DNA of 42,953 nt, from assembly GCA_023664705.1 (NCBI GenBank), contig JAMPFE010000020.1:1-42953 (forward strand), read 5' to 3'. The notes beneath the pieces were generated by a model. It had not been told where the DNA came from. It was given only the letters and a program-made list of their open reading frames with translations, and searched no databases. This DNA is from Lachnospiraceae bacterium. GTDB taxonomy: Bacteria; Bacillota; Clostridia; Oscillospirales; Ruminococcaceae. Shown here piece by piece: positions 16,711 to 24,826 of this stretch (the stretch's first letter is position 1; each line of letters begins with the position of its first letter). The translations under genes and the position numbers were made by a program.

Positions 16711-18195
16711 ATGAAAAAAGCGGCTATTTACTTGCGGCGGTCTAAATTCGATGACAAGTCGTTGTCGATTGAAGGGCAGCTTGCAGAATGTAGGGCGAAA
16801 CTGAAAGAGGGTGAAGAGTATGAGGTTTATTGCGATAACGGCATAAGCGGTAAGGACACCGAACACCGCCCCGAATTTATGCGTATGGTCGAGGACGTTC
16901 ACAACGGTGTAATTTCAACTGTTATAGTCAAAAAGTACGACCGCTTTGCTCGTAATCTGCAAGACTTTACAAGGGTCGTGAATGACTTTGAAGCGCACGG
17001 CGCGAACCTTATTTCCATTCAAGAGGATTTCGACACGTCAACTCCCGCAGGGCGTACAATGCGTTCTATGATGGCGGTATTCGCGGAATTTGAAAGGGAA
17101 ACGATAGCGGGGCGCATTAAAGACAATTATGCCTACAAAGCTCACGAGACAGGCTTTTTTCAAGGCGGCAAAGGGTATTTTGGTTTCAGCGCCGAAAGGC
17201 GTGTTGTCGACGGGCGGAGTGGAATGGTGTTATTCCCTAATGGGAACGCAGTAGACGTTAAACGCGCATTTGAGATTTATGCCGAAAAAGACACGTCATA
17301 CCGCACGGCATATAACGAAATTGACGCTTTGAGGGAAAACAAGAAGTCGAGCATTTCCGATTTGAGAAATATGCTCCGTAATCCACTCTACGTTAAAGCC
17401 GACAGCGAGGTTTATAAGTATCTTGCGGGAAAAGGCGTTAAGATGTATGACGATATAAGCGCATACGACGGAAATCACGGAGTTTTTCTGCACGGCAAGA
17501 GAAGCGAGACTCCGTTTGCAAAAGTCGGGTATCACGAGGGTATTGTTGATAGCGCGTTATGGCTTGCCGTGCAAGATAAGTTGGACGGACACAACAAGGT
17601 GCGGCAAAATCACGAGGCAGTTAATTCGTGGCTAGTCGGACTTACAAAATGCGCCTATTGCGGTTACTGCATTATTTGGCACGAAAACACCATAAAGAGC
17701 GGCAAAAGCTATTTGTATCTTGTCGACGGCGGTTGGACTAAACCTAATAGGTGCGTAAAACGTACACTTACAATGCGCCCCGCTGAACTTGAAGATGAGG
17801 TGTTTGCTGAAATGCAAAAGCGTGTTAAACAGCTTGAGATAGCTAAGAAGAAGCGCACCAAGCCCAACACGGCTGCTGAAAAGGCAAAGGCTGAGATAGT
17901 GCGCATAGATGAGGAAATCAACGGTTTGATCGATAAGCTCCCGAAAGCTAATGATATACTTGTCGAGCAAATCAATAAGCGCGTTACGGAGCTTACGAAG
18001 CGCAAAGGGGAGCTTAGTCGCGAACTTCTTGCGCGTGAACGCAAAGAACACGATGTTGATACCGCTCCGCTTCTAGAGCCTTTGAACCGTTGGAACGAAT
18101 TGTCAATGCAGGAAAAGCACGATGTGGCTGCAACTATGATTGAGGTCATTTACGTGTCGGACGAAAATGGTGTTGACATCAGGTTTAGCATTTAA
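16711..18195 (+). CDS. Large serine recombinase (element integrase)
   Basis: This 494-aa protein catalyses site-specific recombination through a phosphoserine intermediate. The N-terminal resolvase domain spans about residues 3-150, with nucleophile Ser11 in YLRRSK and the conserved DNGISGKD and KYDRFARN motifs. The recombinase (PF07508-type) domain covers about 155-290. A zinc ribbon follows near 313-355 (CAYCGYC with a distant NRC), then a coiled coil from about 370 to 450. The start is set by AAAGGGG before ATG 16711; the frame opens 17 codons earlier without a ribosome binding site. It stands at the right end of the tail-like block, as integrases usually do, and the chromosome immediately beyond it is a truncated gene. 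It is unrelated in orientation and details to the minus-strand recombinases beyond 18,214. Confidence 0.92.
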   Translation: MKKAAIYLRRSKFDDKSLSIEGQLAECRAKLKEGEEYEVYCDNGISGKDTEHRPEFMRMVEDVHNGVISTVIVKKYDRFARNLQDFTRVVNDFEAHGANLISIQEDFDTSTPAGRTMRSMMAVFAEFERETIAGRIKDNYAYKAHETGFFQGGKGYFGFSAERRVVDGRSGMVLFPNGNAVDVKRAFEIYAEKDTSYRTAYNEIDALRENKKSSISDLRNMLRNPLYVKADSEVYKYLAGKGVKMYDDISAYDGNHGVFLHGKRSETPFAKVGYHEGIVDSALWLAVQDKLDGHNKVRQNHEAVNSWLVGLTKCAYCGYCIIWHENTIKSGKSYLYLVDGGWTKPNRCVKRTLTMRPAELEDEVFAEMQKRVKQLEIAKKKRTKPNTAAEKAKAEIVRIDEEINGLIDKLPKANDILVEQINKRVTELTKRKGELSRELLARERKEHDVDTAPLLEPLNRWNELSMQEKHDVAATMIEVIYVSDENGVDIRFSI

Positions 18196-18213
18196 TTGGT
18201 AAGGTGTGTAATC

Positions 18214-18692
18214 CGCTTGCGCGAAGCAGCTCATGATCGTTATCAGCATTTCGCTTTCTGCGGTTAAAGTGTTGATGTTTTCTTTTTCAGAAATGACCGC
18301 TATCCCGAGCAGACGCAGTTCTCGGATATAATTCAAGCTGTCGACTGTGTTTCGGGCAAATCTCGACAATGATTTGGTGAGTATCACATCAATTTTGCCC
18401 TGTCTGCACAGCCTTATCATTTTGAGGAACTCGGGGCGCTTTTTGGCTTGCGTTCCCGTAATTCCCTCATCGGCAAAAATGCCGCCATCTGCCATTCGGG
18501 GTTCTTGTTGATCTTGTTGGTGTAGTATTGGATTTGCGCCTCGTAACTGGTCTTTTGCTCCTTGTCGTCTGTGCTGACTCGGCAGTACGCCGCCACTTTC
18601 AAGCATTTCGCCGCCTTTTTGATTTCCTCTTGGGATTTGGCGGGGATCATCACGATTTTCATTTCGCTCGGAGCTGTTGTCGTTGCTATCAT
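18214..18692 (-). pseudogene. Third recombinase of the cassette, frameshifted and truncated
   Basis: On the minus strand from ATG 18692 (GAGAGGTG upstream; ATGA overlap with the stop of the previous gene), this encodes a resolvase domain (AAYCRVSTDDKEQ). Near 18,481-18,487 one G is missing (GCGGC where GCGGGC would keep the frame), so the catalytic domain continues in another frame (FADEGITG, SLSRFARN, ISEKENIN). Recognisable homology stops at SCFAQA (18,214), right after the end of the plus-strand integrase gene. The rest of the gene is missing from this side. It is therefore doubly broken: by a frameshift and by apparent insertion of the neighbouring element. Confidence 0.85.
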
Positions 18693-19192
18693 GTTCGCAC
18701 CTCTCTTATGGTTGTGTATTTCAATTGAGCGCACTCTATAATAAGTCGCTCAACGGTATTTTTGTCGGGATTTTCGGAATCGAGCAGCCGATTTATTTCA
18801 TTGGTCATTCTTTGAATTTCATTGGTCGGCTCATATTCCGTTATCGCGATTGGGAATTGCTGTACTTCCTCTTGCAGAGCGGGTTTGCGGTAGGTGTTGC
18901 GCTCTGCTTTTATGCAAGCCGCTTGCTTGAAATCGTCCGCGGAGACAATCTGCGGATAACCGTTCTCGCCGATATATTTTTTGTTTTCAAGCACTCGACA
19001 GACCATGTTTTTGTTCCAGACCGCCTTGCCCGAATTATAAGGTATCTGCATTTCGGCGGCTATGGTTTTGAGCGATTTGCCGCTTATATAGTCCTCGAAT
19101 ATCTTCCGCACGGCTTCCGCTTCGCTTTCATTTACGGCGAATTTCCCGTTTACCATGCAGTAACCGAACGGTATGCTCCTGTTTTTCAGCAT
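18689..19192 (-). CDS. Recombinase-domain protein lacking the catalytic domain
   Basis: Start ATG 19192 (GAGAGGTGATAAA upstream), 167 aa. It has a PF07508-type DNA-binding domain (IPFGYCMVNGKFAVNESEAE, IFEDYISGKSLKTIA, NKKYIGENGYPQ) and a short helical end, but no resolvase domain and no catalytic Ser. It lies 4 bases after the larger recombinase gene and overlaps the following one by ATGA. This three-gene arrangement recurs in clostridial elements, where the small protein is thought to help target recognition or directionality (inference). Confidence 0.8.
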   Translation of the reverse strand: MLKNRSIPFGYCMVNGKFAVNESEAEAVRKIFEDYISGKSLKTIAAEMQIPYNSGKAVWNKNMVCRVLENKKYIGENGYPQIVSADDFKQAACIKAERNTYRKPALQEEVQQFPIAITEYEPTNEIQRMTNEINRLLDSENPDKNTVERLIIECAQLKYTTIREVRT

Positions 19193-19196
19193 TTTA

Positions 19197-20720
19197 TCAC
19201 CTCTCAATCCGCTCTGTAAAGCCAATGCTGCCGATTAAGTCAAATCGTATTTCGGTTTCCGAAAGCACGGTTATTTTCTCGACTATTTGTCCGAACTTGA
19301 TTTCATCAAATTCCGCAATCGGTTCGGTTCTGTCGAATATCCCGATTAGTTTTCGCAGCTCGTCAAGGCGTTCGCTGTCTTTATCGTCAAGACTGGCGTG
19401 GAGCTGCTTTTGCGCGGTTATCAGCTTTCGATCGAGTTCTTGAGTGCGCTCCTTGAAGTACGCGCTGTCGAGCGTGCCTTGTGAATTCAGCATTGTTAGT
19501 AAATAACTCTGCTGCTTGATTTCCGCTATTTCTTTGCGTAATTCGGCGAGTTGAACGTTGCCCGATTTCTCCTTTTCGGAGAGTGATTCAAGTTGCCGAA
19601 GCATGGGGGAGAGGATTGCTTTATAATGCGTTTGCAGCTTGTTCCACAATCTCACAAACGCTATGCGAAATTCTTCCTCCCGTATTTGCCGAATATTGCA
19701 ATTGCTCGCTGATTGGTCATGATTTCTGCATACCCACCGCGTGCCGTTTGTGCGCGTTTTCAGTCTGAATGTCGCCCCGCAATTTCCGCAATGTATTTTG
19801 CTTCTGAACGGGCTGCTGTCTGCCGCGTATCCGCTTGGCTTTTCGCGTTGGGAAAATATTTTTTGAGCGGCGTCGAAAACCGTTTTTTCAATAATCGGTT
19901 CATGAGTGCCGTTGACATAATATTGCGGCTTTTCTCCGCGGTTTATTGCGGTTTTGAACGGCAGTGTATCGGTGGTGTAACGCTTTTGCAGCAGTTGGTC
20001 ACCGATATAGCGCTCGTTCGTTAAAATGCAGCGTATCGTTCCGTGCCGCCAGACCTCTTTGCGAACGCCGAGTGAATTCAGCCGCATCACTATTTCGTTT
20101 AACCCAATTCCGCTCACATACCAGTCGAATATCTGTTTTACGATTTCGGCTTTTTCGGGATTGATTTGCAACTTGCCGTCAACATAATCATAGCCGAACG
20201 GGGCGGACGGATTTTTATAGGTGCCCTCTGCCATGCGCTTTTTAATTCCGAGCCGACAGTTTTTGGATATCGACATTGATTCTTCCTGCGCGAATTGGCT
20301 GTATATCGCCAGCATCATTTCCGAGCTTATCTCGGCTGTGTCGATATTCTCTTTTTCAAAGTACACCGATATGCCGAGCGTTTTTAATTCGCGTACCGCC
20401 TCAAGACTGTCTTTGGTGTTCCGTGCAAATCTCGATATCGATTTCGCGAGTATACGGTCGATTATTCCCTTTCGGCAGTCGCTCATCATCCGTTGGAATT
20501 CGGTGCGCTTTTCTGCCGATGTTCCCGAAATGCCTTTGTCGGCGTACATATCCACGAACACAGCGTCGGTACTGTTTTGGAGCAGCTCGGTGTAGTACCG
20601 TATCTGTGCTGCGAATGAATTCAGCTGATCCTCGCTGTCGCTCGAAACTCGGGCATAAGCCGCTGTTCTGACGATCTCGTCGGAGCGGTCTTTTGCGGGA
20701 ATAATCGTTATTTCAGCCAT
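19197..20720 (-). CDS. Large serine recombinase of the cassette
   Basis: The start is ATG 20720 (GAAAGGATG upstream); a TTG 18 bases earlier is possible. The 507-aa protein has a resolvase domain with nucleophile Ser26 in AAYARVSS and motifs DKGISGTS and SISRFARN. A recombinase domain follows at about 170-290 (PSAPFGYDYVDGKLQINPE), then a zinc ribbon (CGNCGATF paired with CRNH) near 318-345, and a coiled coil near 380-460. All catalytic features are intact. It is co-transcribed with the SHOCT-like gene upstream and the two recombinase genes downstream. It probably moves or moved a larger element; which one cannot be told from this window. Confidence 0.92.
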   Translation of the reverse strand: MAEITIIPAKDRSDEIVRTAAYARVSSDSEDQLNSFAAQIRYYTELLQNSTDAVFVDMYADKGISGTSAEKRTEFQRMMSDCRKGIIDRILAKSISRFARNTKDSLEAVRELKTLGISVYFEKENIDTAEISSEMMLAIYSQFAQEESMSISKNCRLGIKKRMAEGTYKNPSAPFGYDYVDGKLQINPEKAEIVKQIFDWYVSGIGLNEIVMRLNSLGVRKEVWRHGTIRCILTNERYIGDQLLQKRYTTDTLPFKTAINRGEKPQYYVNGTHEPIIEKTVFDAAQKIFSQREKPSGYAADSSPFRSKIHCGNCGATFRLKTRTNGTRWVCRNHDQSASNCNIRQIREEEFRIAFVRLWNKLQTHYKAILSPMLRQLESLSEKEKSGNVQLAELRKEIAEIKQQSYLLTMLNSQGTLDSAYFKERTQELDRKLITAQKQLHASLDDKDSERLDELRKLIGIFDRTEPIAEFDEIKFGQIVEKITVLSETEIRFDLIGSIGFTERIER

Positions 20721-20834
20721 TTCATCACATCCTTTCAAACACAGTATACCGAAACGGTTCGGGTTTATCTATCACCAATGTCACCGAAATATCTTCGGGG
20801 AATTGTACCACAATCGACAAAAGCGGACGAGGGT

Positions 20835-20975
20835 TCAAACCTCGGCAAGCCGCTTTATGACTGCCTTTTCTATCTTTCTGCGCTGCGTTTCGGTGATAAG
20901 GTTTTCGCTCAACAGCTTGTCCAGAAAATTTCTGCACAAATAGAATTTGTACTTGATGATCGCTTCGTTGTCCAT
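20835..20975 (-). CDS. SHOCT-domain-like small protein
   Basis: ATATGGAGG precedes ATG 20975, giving 46 aa. The sequence (MDNEAIIKYKFYLCRNFLDK, LLSENLITETQRRKIEKAV) has the short two-helix form of SHOCT-like proteins, where LLSEGLITEEEY is the usual signature. Such peptides regularly precede recombinase genes in clostridial elements. They are suspected oligomerisation or regulatory partners; the role is unproven. The gene ends about 115 bases before the large recombinase. Confidence 0.7.
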   Translation of the reverse strand: MDNEAIIKYKFYLCRNFLDKLLSENLITETQRRKIEKAVIKRLAEV

Positions 20976-21032
20976 GTTTTTCCTCCATATTAAATGTGCA
21001 ATTTTCAATTTCGTTCGTAAACTCAACTGAAA

Positions 21033-21448
21033 TTTGCACACTTTTCAGTGTGCAAACGGTCGCGGCTCTGCGCGATTACAGAGCCGTTCCCATGTATTTT
21101 AACAGCGGATCACTCCGCTTGTTTGCCTGTAAAAACTTTGTCGTATTTGCCCCGCACCCCCGACATTCGGGAATATTTCAGACCGTAATTGGCATTACGT
21201 CATAGGACTCTCACCTCGGCATGGTTCTCATGCCGCCGCCCCCATTACGTGCAGTTGTGGCTGGACGGAAGTATCATTATCCCCCTGTGCAGGTCATCGC
21301 GCACTTGCTGCCACGCAAGTTTCGGGAGCTGCTCTTTATCGCTCGGTTTTAAATCAGCTTACGGAATATGTTGAGCCGTAGCTCGTTCGGCAAAGTGCCG
21401 TGCTTGTTCGGTTTTGTGATCCAGTGAACGTCTTGGCGGGGCGCTCCC
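21033..21448 (-). ncRNA. Hairpin-dense untranslated stretch, candidate structured RNA
   Basis: In 400 bases without a convincing gene I count at least nine perfect short stems: 21033-21041/21048-21056, 21063-21070/21079-21086, 21104-21109/21114-21119, 21159-21163/21167-21171, 21184-21189/21194-21199, 21217-21223/21229-21235, 21303-21308/21315-21320, 21373-21376/21381-21384 and 21388-21392/21396-21400. It lies between the sigma-like and SHOCT-like genes of one transcription unit, so the minus strand is the likelier RNA strand. It does not match a riboswitch or ribozyme I know. A competing plus-strand frame (21221-21352, 43 aa) has no ribosome binding site. Confidence 0.45.
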
Positions 21449-21850
21449 CTACTCCAAAAATTTTTTTAATTTTTTGAAAATTCTTTTCATGCGGCTTGAT
21501 ATTGCCATTTCGGAAACGCCTTCCTCGGCGGCGATATCTTTTTGGAGTTCCTTATTCCAATAGACACGGATCAGAAGCTCCTTTTGCTGCGGCTGCAATT
21601 TTTCAATCGCAGCCATAAGTGCCTCATGCAGTTCTGCCTCAAGAATATCGTCCAGAGGGTCGCGGTCGTCCACTATGTAATGCCCGTTTTCCTCCAACTG
21701 CGACATATAAGTGTGACGGCGGGTTTCGGCGCGGTCGAGATTATACTCGTCAAGCGCCATCTGCTCCATTTTCTTGCCGAGATCGTCATCGACCTCAACA
21801 TCGGGCATATCGCCTGAGAGTTTGCTTAAAAAGTTGTACTTAATAATCAT
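21449..21850 (-). CDS. Sigma-70-family-like regulator of the recombinase cassette
   Basis: Start ATG 21850 (GGAGG 8 bases upstream), 133 aa. The C-terminal half has a region-4-like helix-turn-helix (LQPQQKELLIRVYWNKELQK, DIAAEEGVSEMAISSRMKRI). The N-terminal half is acidic and lacks a recognisable region 2, so it may be a sigma-region-4 regulator rather than a complete sigma factor. Proteins of this type head recombinase cassettes in many clostridial conjugative elements. It probably activates or tunes the genes that follow (inference). Confidence 0.75.
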   Translation of the reverse strand: MIIKYNFLSKLSGDMPDVEVDDDLGKKMEQMALDEYNLDRAETRRHTYMSQLEENGHYIVDDRDPLDDILEAELHEALMAAIEKLQPQQKELLIRVYWNKELQKDIAAEEGVSEMAISSRMKRIFKKLKKFLE

Positions 21851-22272
21851 TGTACAGTCCTCCATCTTGAAAATTGTTGAATTCTTTCCAAGATTGAAGA
21901 AGGAGGGGCGCGTGAGGGATAATGTGTCAAATATCTTCTTTTTTTGACAAAGATAAGGCGCGTTTGCCTTGAGACAAACGCGCCTTTAGTTTTTATATTA
22001 AAAATCTTTTCCCTTTTTCGGTGTTTATAGGGAGAATGATAGAATTTCGTCGAATAAAAAAATGCCGCGGTTCTTTTTCGAACTGCGGCAAATATAAAAT
22101 TTGGTTTAAATGGCTTTCTGCGCTCCGGAATTTTTATCGTTATCATAATGTCCCCATTTCGGGAACGGTATAATAACGCCTCGACCTTCCCTCAAAAGTA
22201 TTCTTTAATAAAACGGTCGAGAAATAATGACAATGTAATGTCTTGCCATATAACTGCCGATTTTCGACAATC
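21851..22272. other. Intergenic region with two strong hairpins
   Basis: There is no supportable gene. A perfect 12-bp stem (AAGGCGCGTTTG 21955-21966 / CAAACGCGCCTT 21975-21986) could terminate in the plus direction. A second stem at 22063-22090 is described separately. An inverted CTCGACC/GGTCGAG pair lies near 22,175-22,211. A minus frame spanning 21847-22146 runs straight through the hairpins and looks fortuitous. Confidence 0.6.
22052..22090 (-). terminator. Terminator downstream of the TSCPD gene
   Basis: On the minus strand TGCCGCAGTTC (22090-22080) pairs with GAACCGCGGCA (22073-22063) with one G-U pair, followed by TTTTTTTATT. Confidence 0.65.
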
Positions 22273-22518
22273 TTACAAATTCTGCTCAATTGCAATCGCA
22301 AGCTGATTCGGGCAGGAATTATCGCCTTTACACGGGGTCCCTTTCAGTCTTTTGACCAATTCCGCGGCGTTCATGCCCTCGGCAAGCGCGCCGAGCCCCG
22401 CCGTATTTCCTTTGCACCCGCCGTGAAAGGTGACATTATAAACGATTCCGTCAACAATGTCAAATTCGATCTTGCGGGAACATACGCCCTGCGTTTTGTA
22501 TTTTATATGCTTTTTCAT
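22273..22518 (-). CDS. TSCPD domain-containing protein (TIGR03905-like)
   Basis: 81 aa, start ATG 22518 after AAGGCGG. The TSCPD-like core is visible as the strand VYNVTFHGGCKGN and the helix LVKRLKGTPCKGDN, with Cys in GVCSRK, HGGCKG, TPCKG and SCPNQ. The same fold occurs as the C-terminal domain of class II ribonucleotide reductases. The stand-alone family is common in Clostridia, with unknown function; the Cys set suggests metal or thiol chemistry. A terminator separates it from the upstream membrane-protein operon, so it is probably transcribed on its own. Confidence 0.8.
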   Translation of the reverse strand: MKKHIKYKTQGVCSRKIEFDIVDGIVYNVTFHGGCKGNTAGLGALAEGMNAAELVKRLKGTPCKGDNSCPNQLAIAIEQNL

Positions 22519-22536
22519 AATTTACCGCCTTTCAAA

Positions 22537-22585
22537 AATAAAAAGAGCAGCACCGCAATTCTTCGATTTTATGCGGTGCTGCTCT
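22537..22585 (-). terminator. Terminator of the cystine-uptake operon
   Basis: AGAGCAGCACCGCA and TGCGGTGCTGCTCT (22585-22572 and 22557-22544 on the minus strand) form a perfect 14-bp stem followed by TTTTATTTTT. Confidence 0.92.
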
Positions 22586-22614
22586 GCAATAACGTTATTT
22601 GACCGAGATGCCGA

Positions 22615-24297
22615 TCAGCAGCACCCGCCGCCGTTATTGTTTGACCTGTTCTTTCCGACCGCAAGGAATATCACCACGCCTATCACCGCGGCAATGCCCA
22701 CTACCGCGATTATGATTTTCGGAGTGTTGTTTGCGGTTTGAGCGTCAATTTCTGCGTTTTCGGCAGCGGTGTCGACGTTGGCATTATCGAAACTGTTGAC
22801 ATTCGCCGCTTGAGGGGTGTTCTCGTCGATTATTTCGGCTGCGCTTCCCGTTTTATAAGCGTTTATTACGCCGAAAGCCGCCGTGGTATAATCCTCGAGA
22901 TTTTTCTCGTTTCCGATATAATCCTCGCGGCTCTCGTCAAGCACGTACATTTTCTCCACGTAGCCGAGAATAGGGATATCGTGACCGTTTTCGTCAACGG
23001 CGTCCTTATTGTACGCGAAAAGATACGGAACCTGAAGCTTGTTGGCTATCACCTTTATGCTTTCGTCTGCGGGGTCTGTCTGATAGAAGATGTAGTTCCC
23101 GCTGTCGACGGTGTATTCGGTTTCGATATTATTGAGATATTCCAGCACAAGATCGACATACAGCTTTACGAAAGCATTGTCATTGTCGCGAATATGCAGA
23201 TCGCCGGAATAGCTCCAAAATTTCTTCGCGTAGCCGCCGTCGAGCTTGGTATCGAAATTGTACACGGTCAGACCGTTCTCAACCGCGTAGTCGTTGATGA
23301 TATCGATGACCGCCTGTGTATTTCCGCACCATGAGCCGCCGAACAAAATCAGATAATTCCCGTCTTGGGCGAGCAGCCATTCAAGCTGCTTGTATGTAAC
23401 GGTTTGTATGTTTATTTTGTCGTCTTTTTCAAAGATGCTTTTGCCCGATTTTTCGTTGTACGCAAGGCGGATATAATCCGCGTCGGTAAAGGACGAAAGC
23501 TTGATGTTCTCCGATTTGATGCGGTCAAATATCGCGTCGTTCAGCTGCGCGGAGTAATCCGTGACCTCCGTTGTGCCGTCCTGCGTTTTGGAGCTCGTAA
23601 ACAGCTTTTTGCCGCCGTTCACGTCGCGGTACACCATTTTTTCAAAGCCGTAAACGACGGGATATTTTTCGCCCGCAACGGTATCTCCCGCGTGGTTTTC
23701 GGCGTTGTCCTTATTGTAAAGGAACAAAAACGGCACCTGCGCTTTGGGAACGGTAATATCCTTGCCCTCGGAGTTGGTGTAGGTCAGCGCGCTTTCGCTG
23801 TCAACGGTATATTCCACCCAATCGTTAAGGTTCGTCAAATAACGCGTCACCAGTTCGCCGTAAAGGTAATTGTAGGCCGCCCCCGCCTTATCCGAGCCGT
23901 TCGTTTCGCGGATATGAGAATCGCCGCTTGTGCCGTCAAAACGGAAATCGAGATTGTATATCGTCTCCACTCCCGCCGCTTTCGCCGCTTCGTTGATATA
24001 GTCGATAACCGCGGTCGTATTCGGGCACCACGAACCGCCGAGCAGTATCAGATAGTTTCCCTCCTGTTGGAAGAGGTACACCGCCTGTTCCCATGTGACG
24101 CTCTGAAAGACCGAGTTTTCGTCATTCAAATTGCCGTAATCCGAATTGTAATAGGCTTTTCCCGCGTCGTATGCGATGTCGGACGAGCCGACCGCCGCTG
24201 CCGAGACGCTCAGAAACGAGCTTGACAGCGCCAATATTACGACTGCCGCAAATATCGCAAATCGCGCGGCAAGCCGTTTTGAATTTGTTTTTACCAT
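22615..24297 (-). CDS. Exported membrane-anchored protein with two thioredoxin-like modules
   Basis: A 560-aa surface protein. Residues 1-35 form a signal peptide (FAIFAAVVILALSSSFLSVS), and a C-terminal membrane segment lies near 527-547 (IIIAVVGIAAVIGVVIFLAV). A short cytoplasmic tail ends in GGGCC. Between them are two homologous modules of about 230 residues, each with the thioredoxin-like strand-turn ILLGGSWCPNT or ILFGGSWCGNT. Each keeps only the first active-site Cys (CxxT), plus a GDxHIR motif and a VPFLFLYNKD or VPYLFAYNKD strand. The single Cys rules out classical disulfide exchange but allows mixed-disulfide or peroxidatic chemistry. It is the third gene after a cystine-type symporter, so handling extracellular cystine or thiols is the natural guess. 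GGAGG precedes ATG 24297. Confidence 0.7.
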   Translation of the reverse strand: MVKTNSKRLAARFAIFAAVVILALSSSFLSVSAAAVGSSDIAYDAGKAYYNSDYGNLNDENSVFQSVTWEQAVYLFQQEGNYLILLGGSWCPNTTAVIDYINEAAKAAGVETIYNLDFRFDGTSGDSHIRETNGSDKAGAAYNYLYGELVTRYLTNLNDWVEYTVDSESALTYTNSEGKDITVPKAQVPFLFLYNKDNAENHAGDTVAGEKYPVVYGFEKMVYRDVNGGKKLFTSSKTQDGTTEVTDYSAQLNDAIFDRIKSENIKLSSFTDADYIRLAYNEKSGKSIFEKDDKINIQTVTYKQLEWLLAQDGNYLILFGGSWCGNTQAVIDIINDYAVENGLTVYNFDTKLDGGYAKKFWSYSGDLHIRDNDNAFVKLYVDLVLEYLNNIETEYTVDSGNYIFYQTDPADESIKVIANKLQVPYLFAYNKDAVDENGHDIPILGYVEKMYVLDESREDYIGNEKNLEDYTTAAFGVINAYKTGSAAEIIDENTPQAANVNSFDNANVDTAAENAEIDAQTANNTPKIIIAVVGIAAVIGVVIFLAVGKNRSNNNGGGCC

Positions 24298-24316
24298 AAA
24301 ATTACCTCCAATATTA

Positions 24317-24826
24317 TCAGCAGAGTTCTATTTCCTCTGTTGGTGCGGGAGCGTTCGTTCCCGTGGAATTATCGCTCGTTCCCGCCGAATATTTTTCCTC
24401 CAGCGCGGTCAGATCGCCGTAGTTGCTGACCGCCTTACATTCGCCCGTCGAGCAGTATTCATCGAAAATTTTCCGCGCATCGGCGGTATATTCGGCGGCT
24501 TTTTCATCGCCGCTTTTGTCGGCGAGGTAGGCTTTTTTTATCCCGAGACGAACGTACTCGAATTTCGCGGCGGACAGCTCGTCCGCGTTGGTTATCTTGC
24601 TTTGCAGCGCGAGGTTCGGGTCGAGCTCCGCGTAATAGGTCAGCGCAAGGTCTATTTTTTCCTTGCTCGCGTCGGAAAATTCCACCGCGCCGATATTGCC
24701 GATAGCGTTTACCGTTCTGCTGACGGAAAGGTTCGCGGAAACGATGCTTAATATCAGAAACGCCGCCGCCAAAGCGGCAAACGTTATCGAGAGCTTTACC
24801 GCTGTGCTGATTTTGTCGTTCTCCAT
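24317..24826 (-). CDS. Membrane-anchored hypothetical protein, C-terminal cysteine
   Basis: 169 aa, ATG 24826 preceded by AAGGAGGAGG, overlapping the end of the symporter gene by 31 bases. One N-terminal membrane segment (LSITFAALAAAFLILSIVSA, residues 12-31) is followed by an extracytoplasmic helical domain rich in Ala/Glu/Lys. A CSTGEC pair lies near 125-130, then a Ser/Thr/Asn-rich linker, and the last residue is Cys (EEIELC). I know no family. The tight coupling to the transporter suggests a transporter-associated or thiol-related role. Confidence 0.65.
   Translation of the reverse strand: MENDKISTAVKLSITFAALAAAFLILSIVSANLSVSRTVNAIGNIGAVEFSDASKEKIDLALTYYAELDPNLALQSKITNADELSAAKFEYVRLGIKKAYLADKSGDEKAAEYTADARKIFDEYCSTGECKAVSNYGDLTALEEKYSAGTSDNSTGTNAPAPTEEIELC

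Noticed and set aside
21221..21352. Plus-strand frame of 43 codons with a protein-like C-terminal half
   Set aside because: No ribosome binding site, antisense to the cassette, and covered by hairpins that better explain the region; kept only as an alternative to the RNA candidate.
21847..22146. Minus-strand frame of 99 codons upstream of the sigma-like gene
   Set aside because: It reads through a terminator-like hairpin, is rich in Lys/Arg without pattern, and is better explained as intergenic sequence.
23365..24225. Long plus-strand frames opposite the sulfur and membrane genes
   Set aside because: These are shadows of the G+C-biased third codon positions of the minus-strand genes; they lack ribosome binding sites and recognisable domains.
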